From assembly GCF_039872765.1 (NCBI RefSeq), contig NZ_JBDPZC010000009.1:124001-188000 (forward strand): a DNA stretch of 64,000 nt, in the 5' to 3' direction. How positions within the stretch are numbered: position 1 is the first letter of the stretch; each line of letters starts with the position of its first letter. Made by a program: the position numbers and the translations under genes. The notes under the pieces were generated by a model. That model did no database searches. It saw only the letters and a list, made by a program, of their open reading frames with translations, and had not been told where the DNA came from. Below, piece after piece: positions 50,574-58,994 of the stretch. The stretch comes from Roseateles_B flavus (lineage in GTDB: Bacteria; Pseudomonadota; Gammaproteobacteria; Burkholderiales; Burkholderiaceae_C).

Positions 50574-51578
50574 ATGAACCAGCAGATCCTCTCCCAAGAC
50601 GAAGTCGATGCACTCCTGCAGGGCATCACTGGCGAGAGCCAGAAGCTCGAGGCCGAGGAGGTCCAGCAGGGCGGCATCCGCGACTACAACCTGGCCAGCC
50701 AGGAACGCATCGTGCGTGGGCGCATGCCCACGATGGAAATCATCAACGAGCGTTTCGCCCGCAACATCCGCATCGGCCTGTTCAACTTCATCCGCAAGAG
50801 CCCGGAAGTGGCCATCGGCGGCATCAAGGTGCAGAAGTACAGCGCCTTCCTGCGCGAGATCGTGGTGCCCACGAACTTCAACATCGTCTCGGTGAAGCCG
50901 CTGCGAGGTTCGGGGCTGATCGTCTGCGACCCCACGCTCGTGTTCGCGGTGATCGACTCCCTCTTTGGCGGCATCGGCAAGTTCCATGCGCGCATCGAGG
51001 GCCGGGACTTCTCCCCCACCGAGCAGCGCGTGATCTTCCGCCTGGTGGAGGTGATCACCGCCGAGTACCACAAAGCCTGGAAGGGCATCTATCCGCTGGA
51101 GCTGGAATACCAGCGCTCGGAGATGCAGCCGCAGTTCGCCAACATCGCGACGCCCAGCGAGATCGTGGTCTCGACCTCCTTCACGCTGGAGATCGGCGAG
51201 ACCAGCGGCACCGTCTATTTCTGCATTCCCTATTCGACGCTGGAGCCCATCCGCGACGTGCTGTACTCCAGCACGCAGGGCGACTCCACCGAACCCGACC
51301 GCCGCTGGGTCAACCTGCTCAAGCACCAGCTGCAATCGGCAGAGGTGGAGCTGGTGGCCGAGCTGGCCCAGGCGCCGGCCACGGTGGAGCAGCTGCTGGC
51401 CTTCAAGCCCGGCGACTTCATCGAGCTGGACCTGGAACCGGTGATCAAGACCAAGATCGACGGCGTGCCTGTCTTCGAGGCCCACTACGGGACCTCCAAT
51501 GGCAAGTACGCCCTCAAGGTGGACCAGATGCTGACCGGCCATGACCAGGGCTGGCTGGGCACCCGCAACACAGGCTGA
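50574..51578 (+). CDS. fliM: Flagellar switch protein FliM
   Basis: 334-residue C-ring protein. The N-terminal CheY-P binding peptide is ILSQDEVDALLQGI. The middle domain has NERFARNIRIGLFNFIRKSP and GSGLIVCDPTLVFAVIDSLF followed by GG, and the C-terminal SpoA domain (about 255-325) has AELAQAPATVEQLLAFKPGD. Order fliL-fliM-fliN and spacing match the family. Confidence 0.97.
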   Translation: MNQQILSQDEVDALLQGITGESQKLEAEEVQQGGIRDYNLASQERIVRGRMPTMEIINERFARNIRIGLFNFIRKSPEVAIGGIKVQKYSAFLREIVVPTNFNIVSVKPLRGSGLIVCDPTLVFAVIDSLFGGIGKFHARIEGRDFSPTEQRVIFRLVEVITAEYHKAWKGIYPLELEYQRSEMQPQFANIATPSEIVVSTSFTLEIGETSGTVYFCIPYSTLEPIRDVLYSSTQGDSTEPDRRWVNLLKHQLQSAEVELVAELAQAPATVEQLLAFKPGDFIELDLEPVIKTKIDGVPVFEAHYGTSNGKYALKVDQMLTGHDQGWLGTRNTG

Positions 51579-51588
51579 AGGCACTGCC

Positions 51589-52008
51589 ATGGACGAACAA
51601 GACGCAATGGCGGCCGAATGGGCGGCCGCACTCGCAGAAGCCAAGGGCACCGAAGTCGCGGAGGAGGTGCAAGCCCCCACCGAGCAGGTCGCGCCCGCCA
51701 GCTTCGCCAATTTCACGCCCACCCCGGGCAATATGCCGGGCCAGGACATCAACATGATCCTGGACATCCCCGTGCAGCTGACGGTGGAGCTGGGCCGCAC
51801 CCGCATTCCCATCAAGAACATCCTGCAGCTGGCGCAGGGCTCGGTGGTGGAACTGGACGCCCTGGCCGGCGAACCCATGGACGTGCTGGTCAACGGCTAC
51901 CTGATCGCCCAGGGCGAGGTGGTGGTGGTGAATGACAAGTTCGGCATCCGCCTGACCGACATCGTCACACCCTCCGAGCGCATGCGCCGTCTCTCCAAGG
52001 GCGGCTGA
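51589..52008 (+). CDS. fliN: Flagellar switch protein FliN
   Basis: 139 residues. A variable acidic N-terminus (MDEQDAMAAEWAAALAEAKG) precedes the SpoA domain at about 55-135 (ILDIPVQLTVELGRTRIPIK, then SVVELDALAGEPMDVLVNGY and RLTDIVTPSERMRRL). The ATG at 51589 is ten bases after the fliM stop. Forms the lower C-ring and binds FliH. Confidence 0.96.
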   Translation: MDEQDAMAAEWAAALAEAKGTEVAEEVQAPTEQVAPASFANFTPTPGNMPGQDINMILDIPVQLTVELGRTRIPIKNILQLAQGSVVELDALAGEPMDVLVNGYLIAQGEVVVVNDKFGIRLTDIVTPSERMRRLSKGG

Positions 52009-52020
52009 ACCCGCTCGCCT

Positions 52021-52077
52021 GCGCAGCCCTGCAGACACACCAGGCTGCGCCGCTTCGCCCCCTGTCGCGGGGCTTTT
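52021..52077 (+). promoter_or_regulatory. Hairpins in the fliN-fliO gap (possible attenuator)
   Basis: GCGCAGCC (52021-52028) pairs with GGCTGCGC (52043-52050), and GCCCC (52057-52061) with GGGGC (52069-52073) followed by TTTT. Together they could partly stop transcription within the operon, lowering fliOPQR relative to fliMN. Confidence 0.45.
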
Positions 52078-52128
52078 CCGGCGCTTTTCCAGAGACTCCG
52101 ACCCTCAAGTCCTGCCCAGAATCGGCAC

Positions 52129-52476
52129 ATGAATTCTCAAGTGCTGCCGGTCCTGTGGTTCCTGGCCATCCTCGCGCTGATCCCGCTGGCGCTGTGGCTG
52201 CTCAAACGCAGCCCGCTGGGGCCAGGTCTTGCCAATGCGCAGATGCGCCTGGTCTCCATCCTGCCGCTGTCGCCCAGCCAGAAGCTGCTGACCGTGGAGG
52301 TCGGCGAAGGCGAGGACCGGCGCTGGCTGGTGCTGGGCGTCACCGCGCAGCAGATCCAGACCCTGCATGTGATGGCCCCGCAGGCCACCCTGCCGGCTGC
52401 GCCTGAGGCCGGCGGCTTCGCGGCCCAGTTGCGCCAGCGTCTGGCGCGCGGCAACGGAGACGGCCATGCGCAGTGA
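52129..52476 (+). CDS. fliO: Flagellar export protein FliO
   Basis: 115-residue protein with one N-terminal transmembrane helix (VLPVLWFLAILALIPLALWL) and a small cytoplasmic domain containing LVSILPLSPSQKLLTVEVGE and RRWLVLGVTAQQIQTLHVM, which is the FliO pattern. FliO helps FliP assemble. It overlaps fliP by 11 bases. Confidence 0.88.
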   Translation: MNSQVLPVLWFLAILALIPLALWLLKRSPLGPGLANAQMRLVSILPLSPSQKLLTVEVGEGEDRRWLVLGVTAQQIQTLHVMAPQATLPAAPEAGGFAAQLRQRLARGNGDGHAQ

Positions 52477-53227
52477 CACCTTCCTGCGCGCCGGGACCGT
52501 GCTGGCGCTGCTGCTGGCCGCGGGAGGCGCCATTGCCCAGCAGGGCAATCCGCCGCCGGCCACCTTGCCCCTGCTGATCGGCCAGGGCTCGGGCGGCAGC
52601 TACTCGGTGCCCATCCAGACCCTGCTCTTCTTCACCGCCCTGGGCTTCCTGCCGGCGGTGCTGCTGATGATGACGGGCTTCACGCGCATCGTCATCGTGC
52701 TCTCGCTGATGCGCCAGGCCCTGGGCACCCAGGCGGCGCCGCCCAACCAGGTCATCATCGGGCTCTCGCTGTTCCTCACCTTCTTCGTGATGAGCCCAAC
52801 GCTGGACAAGGTCTACAGCGACGCCTGGCAGCCCTACTCCGCCGGCCAGATCGGCTTCGATGAGGCTCTCAAGCGGGCCGAGGTGCCCATGCGCGGCTTC
52901 ATGCTCAAGCAGACGCGCCAGGCCGACGTCGCCCTGTTCAGCCGCCTGGCCAAGCTCGAAGGAGACGTCAAGCCCGAGGCCGTGCCCTTCCGGGTGCTGG
53001 TGCCGGCCTTCGTGACCAGCGAGCTGAAGTCGGCCTTCCAGATCGCCTTCCTGATCTTCATCCCTTTCCTGGTCATCGACATGATCGTCAGCAGCGTGTT
53101 GATGAGCCTGGGCATGATGATGCTGTCACCGGTGCTGGTGTCCCTGCCCTTCAAGCTGATGCTCTTCGTGCTGGCGGACGGATGGAACCTGCTGCTGGGT
53201 TCGCTCGCCGCCTCCTTTGCCACATGA
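52466..53227 (+). CDS. fliP: Flagellar export gate protein FliP
   Basis: 253 residues with a cleavable signal (about 1-25, ending GAIAQQ) and four membrane segments. Hallmarks are VLLMMTGFTRIVIVLSLMRQ then ALGTQAAPPNQVIIGLSLFL, and RVLVPAFVTSELKSAFQIAF then PFLVIDMIVSSVLMSLGMMM. With FliQ and FliR it forms the export channel. Its start lies inside fliO, so the two are likely translationally coupled. Confidence 0.97.
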   Translation: MRSDTFLRAGTVLALLLAAGGAIAQQGNPPPATLPLLIGQGSGGSYSVPIQTLLFFTALGFLPAVLLMMTGFTRIVIVLSLMRQALGTQAAPPNQVIIGLSLFLTFFVMSPTLDKVYSDAWQPYSAGQIGFDEALKRAEVPMRGFMLKQTRQADVALFSRLAKLEGDVKPEAVPFRVLVPAFVTSELKSAFQIAFLIFIPFLVIDMIVSSVLMSLGMMMLSPVLVSLPFKLMLFVLADGWNLLLGSLAASFAT

Positions 53228-53347
53228 AGCCGCCCACCCCCTACCGGCTTCGCCGGCCTTGCGGGCCGCACCAGGCACTCGGCCCGGCCCTTCGGCGGGA
53301 AGCCAAGTCCACACTGGCAGCATTCAACGCCAGCAAGGAGCAATGAG
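53228..53347 (+). repeat. GC-rich dispersed repeat in the fliP-fliQ gap
   Basis: 120 bases in a place where fliP and fliQ normally almost touch. It contains CCCCCTACCGGCTTCGCCGG, matching the unit after flgI (2136 onward), followed by GCACTCGGCCCGGCCC, which echoes the CTCGGCCCGG of the fliF-fliG repeat. Only GGAG of a ribosome site follows, at the end. Confidence 0.6.
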
Positions 53348-53617
53348 ATGGACGCCCAACAAGTCTTCACCTTCGGCCAGCAAGGCCTCTACATGCTGAT
53401 GCTGGTGGCCGCACCGGTGCTCCTGACCGTGCTGGCGGTGGGCGTGCTGGTGAGCGTGTTCCAGGCTGCCACGCAGATCAACGAGGCCACGCTGAGCTTC
53501 GTGCCCAAGGTCGTCGCGGCCGTGCTGGTGCTGGCCATCACCGGGCCCTGGATGATGACCACGCTGGTCGAGTACATCCAGCGCACCCTGCAGACCATCC
53601 CCCAGGTCGTGGGCTGA
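53348..53617 (+). CDS. fliQ: Flagellar export gate protein FliQ
   Basis: 89-residue membrane protein with two transmembrane helices. It begins MDAQQVFTFGQQGLYMLMLV and has LVSVFQAATQINEATLSFVP then KVVAAVLVLAITGPWMMTTL, the family signature. Size matches. Part of the FliPQR channel. Confidence 0.96.
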   Translation: MDAQQVFTFGQQGLYMLMLVAAPVLLTVLAVGVLVSVFQAATQINEATLSFVPKVVAAVLVLAITGPWMMTTLVEYIQRTLQTIPQVVG

Positions 53618-53635
53618 ACGCAAGACGCGACGCTC

Positions 53636-54400
53636 ATGATCAGCTTCACCGAAGCGCAGCTGCTGGAGTGGCTCACGCCGCTGCTGTGGCCCTTCTTCCG
53701 GACCCTGGCCCTGTTCGCCGGCATGCCGGTGTTCAGCCAGCGCGCCATGCCCATGCGCCTGCGCATCGGCCTGGCCCTGCTGATCTCGGTGGCGGCCCAG
53801 CCCTCGCTGCCGGCCATGCCGGCCACGCCCCTGGACTCCCTGCCCCTGCTGCTGCTCCTGCTGGCGCAGCAGCTGCTGATCGGCCTTTCCATGGGCTTTG
53901 CCGTGCGCCTCGTGTTCTCGGCGCTGGAGTTCGCGGGGGAAGTCATCGGCCTGCAGATGGGCCTGAACTTCGCGGGCTTCTTCGACCCTTCGACCGGCAG
54001 CCAGGGCACCTCCACCTCGCGCTTCTTCGGCTCCATGGTGGCCTTTCTGTTCATCGCGGTGAACGGCCACCTGCTGCTGATCCAGGCCCTGGTGCAGAGC
54101 TTCCAGGCCTTCCCCGTGGGGCAGTCACCTTTCGAGTTCCTGCGGGTGGCCCAGCCTCACATCTGGGGGGCGGAGATCTTCCGCATGGGCTTCTGGATCG
54201 CCCTGCCGCTGATCACCATGCTCATGTTCGTCAACCTGGTGCTGGGCGTGATCTCGCGCGTGGCGCCACAGATCGGCGTCTTCTCGGTGGGCTTCCCGCT
54301 GACCGTGAGCATCGGCCTCATCGGCATGGTCGCCACGCTGCCGCTGATGCAGGGGCCCTTCCAGCTGGTGCTGGACCGGATGCTCGCAGCCTTCACCTGA
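53636..54400 (+). CDS. fliR: Flagellar export gate protein FliR
   Basis: 254-residue membrane protein, about six transmembrane segments. The N-terminus is LLEWLTPLLWPFFRTLALFA; the middle has EFAGEVIGLQMGLNFAGFFD then STGSQGTSTSRFFGSMVAFL; the C-terminus has VNLVLGVISRVAPQIGVFSV then GFPLTVSIGLIGM. Last gene of fliLMNOPQR; it converges on the YfiR-family gene 40 bases away. Confidence 0.96.
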   Translation: MISFTEAQLLEWLTPLLWPFFRTLALFAGMPVFSQRAMPMRLRIGLALLISVAAQPSLPAMPATPLDSLPLLLLLLAQQLLIGLSMGFAVRLVFSALEFAGEVIGLQMGLNFAGFFDPSTGSQGTSTSRFFGSMVAFLFIAVNGHLLLIQALVQSFQAFPVGQSPFEFLRVAQPHIWGAEIFRMGFWIALPLITMLMFVNLVLGVISRVAPQIGVFSVGFPLTVSIGLIGMVATLPLMQGPFQLVLDRMLAAFT

Positions 54401-54440
54401 AAGCCGGGCAAGACCTGACCCTCCCGGATTCGACCGCGCC

Positions 54441-54959
54441 TCAGCGCACCTCGCGCGCCAGCTTCAGCACCTGCGAGCTGAGCGTCAGGCCACGGCGCTT
54501 GGCCTCGGTGTTGTTGATGCGGAAGGTCAGGCCGTTGGGCTCCTGGGCCAGCGCGATGACGGCGCCGCTGCGCAGGGCTTCCGGGGAGTCCGCGACGATC
54601 AGCACCGGGGCGTCCGCCAGCGCCTGCTGCCAGCGCAGCATCTCCTGGCGGTCCAGCAGGCTCAGCACCAGCAGCTGGCAGCCCGACGCCTGCCCCACCT
54701 GGGTCAGCGTCACGACACGCACCTGGCTGACCTCATGCTGGCGCGCAGCCAGGCCGCGCAGTGCCTCGCCCATGTCGGAGGACCCCGCCAGGCAGTAGGT
54801 GAAGTCCTTCAGCGGCGGCGGCGGCCACTGCGTGAACTGGGCGAAGCGGTAGACGAAGGCGGCCTTGAGCGCCGCCTCGTCCGAGGCCTGCGCGGCTCCC
54901 GCCAGCGCAGAAAAGGAGAAGGCGGGCGCAGCCAGCGCCATGCGAAGCCAGCGTCGCAT
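54441..54959 (-). CDS. YfiR-family periplasmic protein (DUF4154)
   Basis: 172 residues with a signal peptide ending near GAAQA (about residue 25). The mature part starts DEAALKAAFVYRFAQFTQWP, the DUF4154/YfiR hallmark, and continues with DFTYCLAGSSDMGEALRGLA and ASGCQLLVLSLLDRQE. Cys56 and Cys94 may pair. The ATG at 54959 overlaps the end of the receptor gene. In Pseudomonas, YfiR in the periplasm restrains the cyclase YfiN; here a YfiN-like cyclase is two genes upstream on the same strand, so a like role is inferred. Confidence 0.85.
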   Translation of the reverse strand: MRRWLRMALAAPAFSFSALAGAAQASDEAALKAAFVYRFAQFTQWPPPPLKDFTYCLAGSSDMGEALRGLAARQHEVSQVRVVTLTQVGQASGCQLLVLSLLDRQEMLRWQQALADAPVLIVADSPEALRSGAVIALAQEPNGLTFRINNTEAKRRGLTLSSQVLKLAREVR

Positions 54960-56968
54960 CACGATCCCCATGCAGAGGACAGCTGCACGAACAGGGTCCG
55001 TCCAGGCGCCCGGACCAGGCCGCTGCCCGGCTCGGCGATGTCGCCATAGCGCTTCTGGCCGATGTTGCGCAGGCCCAGCCCCAGGGTCCAGCCCTGGTCC
55101 CAACGCGCACTCAGGTGCACGTGGTTCACGAGGCTGGGGCCCAGTCGTTCCTCGCCCACGTGGCGCGCGCCCATGGCCAGTGTCTGCCAGCCCAGCGTCC
55201 ATCGCCCGTCCAGCGGCCGCTGGTATTGCAGCTTGAGCAGGTAGCGCGGGGAGTTGTCGGGGACCAGGTCAGCCGCGTCGCGCAGCCGCTGCGCCGTCAG
55301 TGCGGCCTGCAGGCGGCCGCCATCGGCCCAGCGGTGCTCCAGGCCGGCATCGATGCCCACGGATTTCATCGGCCCATCGTTCACATAGGCCAGGCCCTGG
55401 TTGAGGCTGATCAGCCCCTTGAAGGTGGAACGGAACACCGACACTCGCAGCTGCGTGCTGCGCGAGAAGGCGTGCTCGTAGACCAGCTCCTGCGAGCGGA
55501 CCCGTTCCTCGGAGGGCAGCCATTGCGGCGCCTCGACGAAGTAGTTCTGCGCGAACTCCATCAGGTTGGCCACGCGGTAGGCACTGCCATGCACCAGGCG
55601 CAGGCGGCGATCGGCGTCGATCTGCCAGGTCCAGGCCAGGCGGGGGTTGAGCTGCGCGCCCTCCACGCGGTCGTCGCGGTCGCGGCGCAGGCCCAGGGAC
55701 AGGTGATGGCCCTGGCCCAGCGTCCAGTCGTCCTGGACGAAGAGACCGTTGCCGCGCCCGCCGGCGAGGAAAGTCAGCCAGGGCTCTTCACCCCACGGGC
55801 CGAGGAAGATCTGCTGGACTTGGTCCTGCTGCGTGTCCCAGCCGAACATGAGGCGGTGCCCTGCCCATTGCGACAGCCCCAGGCGCACGCTGGCATTGAC
55901 CCAGCGACCATCATTCACCGTGCGCCACACGCGCCGGCGCCCTTCCTCGTCGAGGTAAGGCTGGCGGCCCTCGACACGGGTCCGCTTGCCGGAGATGTCC
56001 AGCGAAAGGTCGACGCTCGGGCCCAGGGCGATTTCCTGGCTGAGCGCGAGCATGCTGTTGCGGTAGTAGGACTCGCGCTTGGCCAGGCCCCGCTCGGGCT
56101 TGCGCCCGTCCAGCCAGACGGCGCTGCCCAGCGTGCGCTCGGTGTGCCCGCCGCGCACCGACAGGCCCCGGTGGCTGTAGCTGCCGAACAGGCGCTGCAC
56201 GCGCTCGGAGTTCAGGGACTGGATGGCGTCGAACAGCTCCGGCTGCACGTCATAGGCCAGGGGCAGGCGCGCCTGCTCCACGAGCGAGAGGCCCAGCATG
56301 GCCTCCTGACCTTCGCTGCCCCGCGCCGCCCAGCTCATCTGCGCTTCCCGGCGGTCGCTGCTGTCCACCCTCAGGCCGACGCGCCAGCCCAGGAGCTTGT
56401 CCGCCCGCTTGGGAATCACGTTGATCACGCCCAGGAAGGCGTTGTTCCCATAGACGGCAGAGCCGGGCCCGGGCGTGAACTCCACGCGTTCGATCCACTG
56501 GACATCGAGGTAGAACTCGGGACCGATGAGGGCGGCATCCGTGGTGTTCTCGTTGACCCGCACGCCGTCGATCATCAGCAGCACGCGGGAGTTGAAATCG
56601 CCCGGCCGACCCAGGCCGCGGGCGCCGACGAAGCTGAAGTTCGAATTGCTGGTGATGTAGAGGCCCGGCAGGGCATCCAGCACCTCGCGCAGGCTGCGCA
56701 GGCCCAGGTTGCGGATGTCCTGCTCGGTCAGCACATAGGTCAGCGCCGAGGTCTCGGCGGTCTGCGAGAAGCGCGAGGCCGTCGAGACCTGCACGGCCTT
56801 GGGCAGTACCGTCAGGCCCTGCTTGAGCAGTTCTTCCAGGCTCGGCGGATCCTGCGTCGCAGCGCCGTCCTCGGCGCGGGCCATCCCGGCGGCGCTGAGC
56901 GCCCATAGCAGGCCGAGGCAGCACAGCAGGGCTCTAGCCGTGCGGGGGTGGGCTTGTTCATGCGTCAT
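54959..56968 (-). CDS. TonB-dependent receptor-like outer-membrane protein
   Basis: 669 residues with a Sec signal ending near MARA (about 32). A plug domain follows (SLREVLDALPGLYITSNSNF, then RGLGRPGDFNSRVLLMIDGV and ERVEFTPGPGSAVYGNNAFL), then a long beta-barrel with alternating aromatic strands, ending LFVQLSSAWGS. A clear TonB box was not identified; ALTYVLTEQDI begins the plug. It lies between the YfiN-like cyclase (overlapping by 11 bases) and the YfiR protein, in the place that the lipoprotein YfiB holds in Pseudomonas. Ligand unknown. Confidence 0.85.
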   Translation of the reverse strand: MTHEQAHPRTARALLCCLGLLWALSAAGMARAEDGAATQDPPSLEELLKQGLTVLPKAVQVSTASRFSQTAETSALTYVLTEQDIRNLGLRSLREVLDALPGLYITSNSNFSFVGARGLGRPGDFNSRVLLMIDGVRVNENTTDAALIGPEFYLDVQWIERVEFTPGPGSAVYGNNAFLGVINVIPKRADKLLGWRVGLRVDSSDRREAQMSWAARGSEGQEAMLGLSLVEQARLPLAYDVQPELFDAIQSLNSERVQRLFGSYSHRGLSVRGGHTERTLGSAVWLDGRKPERGLAKRESYYRNSMLALSQEIALGPSVDLSLDISGKRTRVEGRQPYLDEEGRRRVWRTVNDGRWVNASVRLGLSQWAGHRLMFGWDTQQDQVQQIFLGPWGEEPWLTFLAGGRGNGLFVQDDWTLGQGHHLSLGLRRDRDDRVEGAQLNPRLAWTWQIDADRRLRLVHGSAYRVANLMEFAQNYFVEAPQWLPSEERVRSQELVYEHAFSRSTQLRVSVFRSTFKGLISLNQGLAYVNDGPMKSVGIDAGLEHRWADGGRLQAALTAQRLRDAADLVPDNSPRYLLKLQYQRPLDGRWTLGWQTLAMGARHVGEERLGPSLVNHVHLSARWDQGWTLGLGLRNIGQKRYGDIAEPGSGLVRAPGRTLFVQLSSAWGS

Positions 56969-58298
56969 GGCTGTTGACCTTGCCGGCCTGGCGGTAGGTG
57001 TTCTTGCCGGCCCGTTTGGCCGCGTACATGGCGGCGTCCGCCTGCCCGAGCAGGCCGGCGTCGTCGGTGGCATCGTCTGGAAAGCTGGCCACGCCCACCG
57101 TGGCGCCCACCTGCACGGCCTGGCCGTTGATCAGGATGGGATCACGGACCACGGCAATGAGGCGCTGGGCCAGGGTCGTCACCACGCCCTCGGGTCCGAG
57201 GCCAGGCAGGATGAGGGCGAACTCGTCACCGCCCAGGCGGCACAGCACGTCGCTGCTGCGCAGCACCGCGCTCATGCGTCGCGACACCTCGACCAGCACC
57301 TGGTCGCCGGCCTCATGACCGTGGCCGTCGTTGACGAGCTTGAAGTTGTCCAGGTCGATGAACATCAGGGACAGCGACTCCCGGTGCTCACGGCTGTGGG
57401 CCAGCAGGCGCTGCAGTGCGGACTGGAAGTACAGGCGATTGGGCAGCCGGGTCAGGCTGTCCTCGTGCGCCAGACGCTGGTATTGCTGACCGGCCGCCTG
57501 CTCCTCACGCAGCTGGCGGTTCAGCTCGGTCTGCCAGGCCTCGGCCCGGCGCAGCAGCTGGTTGAAGCGCTCCGTGAGGCGCCCGACCTCATCCGGGTGA
57601 TGGACCCGGGCCCGGCGGCTGTAGTTCTGATCGGCCGCGACCTGCTCCGCCAGGCGGGACAGCTCCACCAGCGGCCACAGCGCGCGGCGCTGCACATAGC
57701 GAAGGGCGCGCGACGCCACCAGGATGCCCGCCGCCATCAGCAGGGCCGCCATGATGATGGCCTGCTGCAGCTGCTGGCGCAGCGCCTGCAGGCTCTCCCG
57801 GAGGTACAGCACGCCGACCCGCTCGCCCCGCAGCATGATGGGGATCCAGACGCGCAGCTGCTGGGCATCGGCCTCGTGGCGTGCGGCGCTCACCTTCACG
57901 GCCTCGCTGACCAGCAGGTCCGAGCGCTGGCCGGCAGCCTCCCATTGGGCGAAGAGCTTGCCGTCCGTCATCAGCACCTGCAGCTCCAGCACGTCGTCCC
58001 GGCGGATGAAGGACTGCAGCTCGGCGCGCGCCGCATCGCGGTCCTCGAACACCAGCATGGTCGCCAGGCTGTTGGCCAGGACCTGGGCGCTGGCCTGCGA
58101 CAGGCTGGCCTGGCGCTCCTGGGCCGAGAACCAGCCGGCCGTTGCGATCAGGACGAAGCACAGCAGCAAGGTGGACACCAGCACCGCCAGGTTCCATCGC
58201 GTCAGACGGGCGACCAGCGAAGCTGAGCGCGGCGAGGCTGGCGCGTCGCGCAAGGCATCGCCCGCAGGCATCGTGGAAGGATTGTTCTTGGCTTGCAT
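56958..58298 (-). CDS. YfiN-like membrane diguanylate cyclase
   Basis: 446 residues. Two membrane segments (about 35-57 and 178-200) flank a small periplasmic domain (SQASAQVLANSLATMLVFED onward) of the CHASE8/YfiN type. A HAMP region (LWPLVELSRLAEQVAADQNY) and a helix lead to a GGDEF domain with RLGGDEF (GGDEF 356-360) and an RSSD I-site five residues before it. Active cyclase expected. Next to a YfiR-family gene, so its periplasmic part is the likely YfiR target. Start at ATG 58298; Met10 is an alternative. Confidence 0.88.
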   Translation of the reverse strand: MQAKNNPSTMPAGDALRDAPASPRSASLVARLTRWNLAVLVSTLLLCFVLIATAGWFSAQERQASLSQASAQVLANSLATMLVFEDRDAARAELQSFIRRDDVLELQVLMTDGKLFAQWEAAGQRSDLLVSEAVKVSAARHEADAQQLRVWIPIMLRGERVGVLYLRESLQALRQQLQQAIIMAALLMAAGILVASRALRYVQRRALWPLVELSRLAEQVAADQNYSRRARVHHPDEVGRLTERFNQLLRRAEAWQTELNRQLREEQAAGQQYQRLAHEDSLTRLPNRLYFQSALQRLLAHSREHRESLSLMFIDLDNFKLVNDGHGHEAGDQVLVEVSRRMSAVLRSSDVLCRLGGDEFALILPGLGPEGVVTTLAQRLIAVVRDPILINGQAVQVGATVGVASFPDDATDDAGLLGQADAAMYAAKRAGKNTYRQAGKVNSHDA

Positions 58299-58313
58299 GC
58301 AGGTGGACAGGCA

Positions 58314-58331
58314 CAGGCGCCGAAACGCCTG
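58314..58331 (-). other. Intercistronic hairpin before the YfiN-like gene
   Basis: CAGGCG and CGCCTG pair around a six-base loop in the 48-base gap between the response regulator and the cyclase. No T-run follows, so readthrough is likely and the two units may form one transcript. Confidence 0.5.
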
Positions 58332-58346
58332 GCAGCGGCCCCTGCG

Positions 58347-58994
58347 TCAGCTGGCGACCAGGCCGTTGCGGATGGCGTAGACGGTCAGTTCCGAATTGTT
58401 GCTGAGCCCGAGCTTCTCCAGCACGCGGGCGCGGTAAACGCTCACCGTCTTGGGGCTCAATGTCAATTCCTCCGCAATATCGGAGAGGCGCTTTCCCGAC
58501 GCAATCATCACAAGCGTCTGGAGCTCGCGGTCGGAGAGCTTCTGGTGAGCCTGCTCTGTGACGGGCGCGGTGAGGCTTTCGACCAGCATCTGCGCGATCT
58601 CGGGCGTGACGTATTTGCGCCCCTGGGCCACGGTGCGGACGGCCTGCACCAGTTGCTGCGGATCGCCGCCCTTGTTGACGTAGCCGAAGGCGCCGGCGCG
58701 CAGGGCGCGGATGGCGTACTGGTCTTCGGGGTACATGGAGACGATCAGCACGCGCAGGGCGCTGCCCTCGTCCTTCAGCACATGCAGCACGTCCAGACCG
58801 CTGCGGCCCGGCATGTTGATGTCCAGGACCAGCACATCGCAGGCGGGCGGGTCCCCCAGGCCGCGCAGCAGGGTGCGCAACTCGCCGTAATCCCCGGCCT
58901 CACCGACGACCTCGATGTCGGGCGCATCGGCCAGCGTGTCCCGGATCCCGCGGCGGATCAGGGCATGGTCGTCACAGAGAATCACTTTGATCAT
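58347..58994 (-). CDS. NarL/FixJ-family response regulator
   Basis: 215 residues. Receiver with Asp58 (VLVLDINMPGRSGLDVL) and Lys in GYVNKGG; LuxR-type helix-turn-helix at about 150-210 (LSDRELQTLVMIASGKRLSD then IAEELTLSPKTVSVYRARVL). Start at ATG 58994 overlaps the kinase stop (ATGA). The kinase upstream is its partner. DNA-binding transcription factor; the cyclase operon just downstream is a candidate target by position. Confidence 0.92.
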   Translation of the reverse strand: MIKVILCDDHALIRRGIRDTLADAPDIEVVGEAGDYGELRTLLRGLGDPPACDVLVLDINMPGRSGLDVLHVLKDEGSALRVLIVSMYPEDQYAIRALRAGAFGYVNKGGDPQQLVQAVRTVAQGRKYVTPEIAQMLVESLTAPVTEQAHQKLSDRELQTLVMIASGKRLSDIAEELTLSPKTVSVYRARVLEKLGLSNNSELTVYAIRNGLVAS

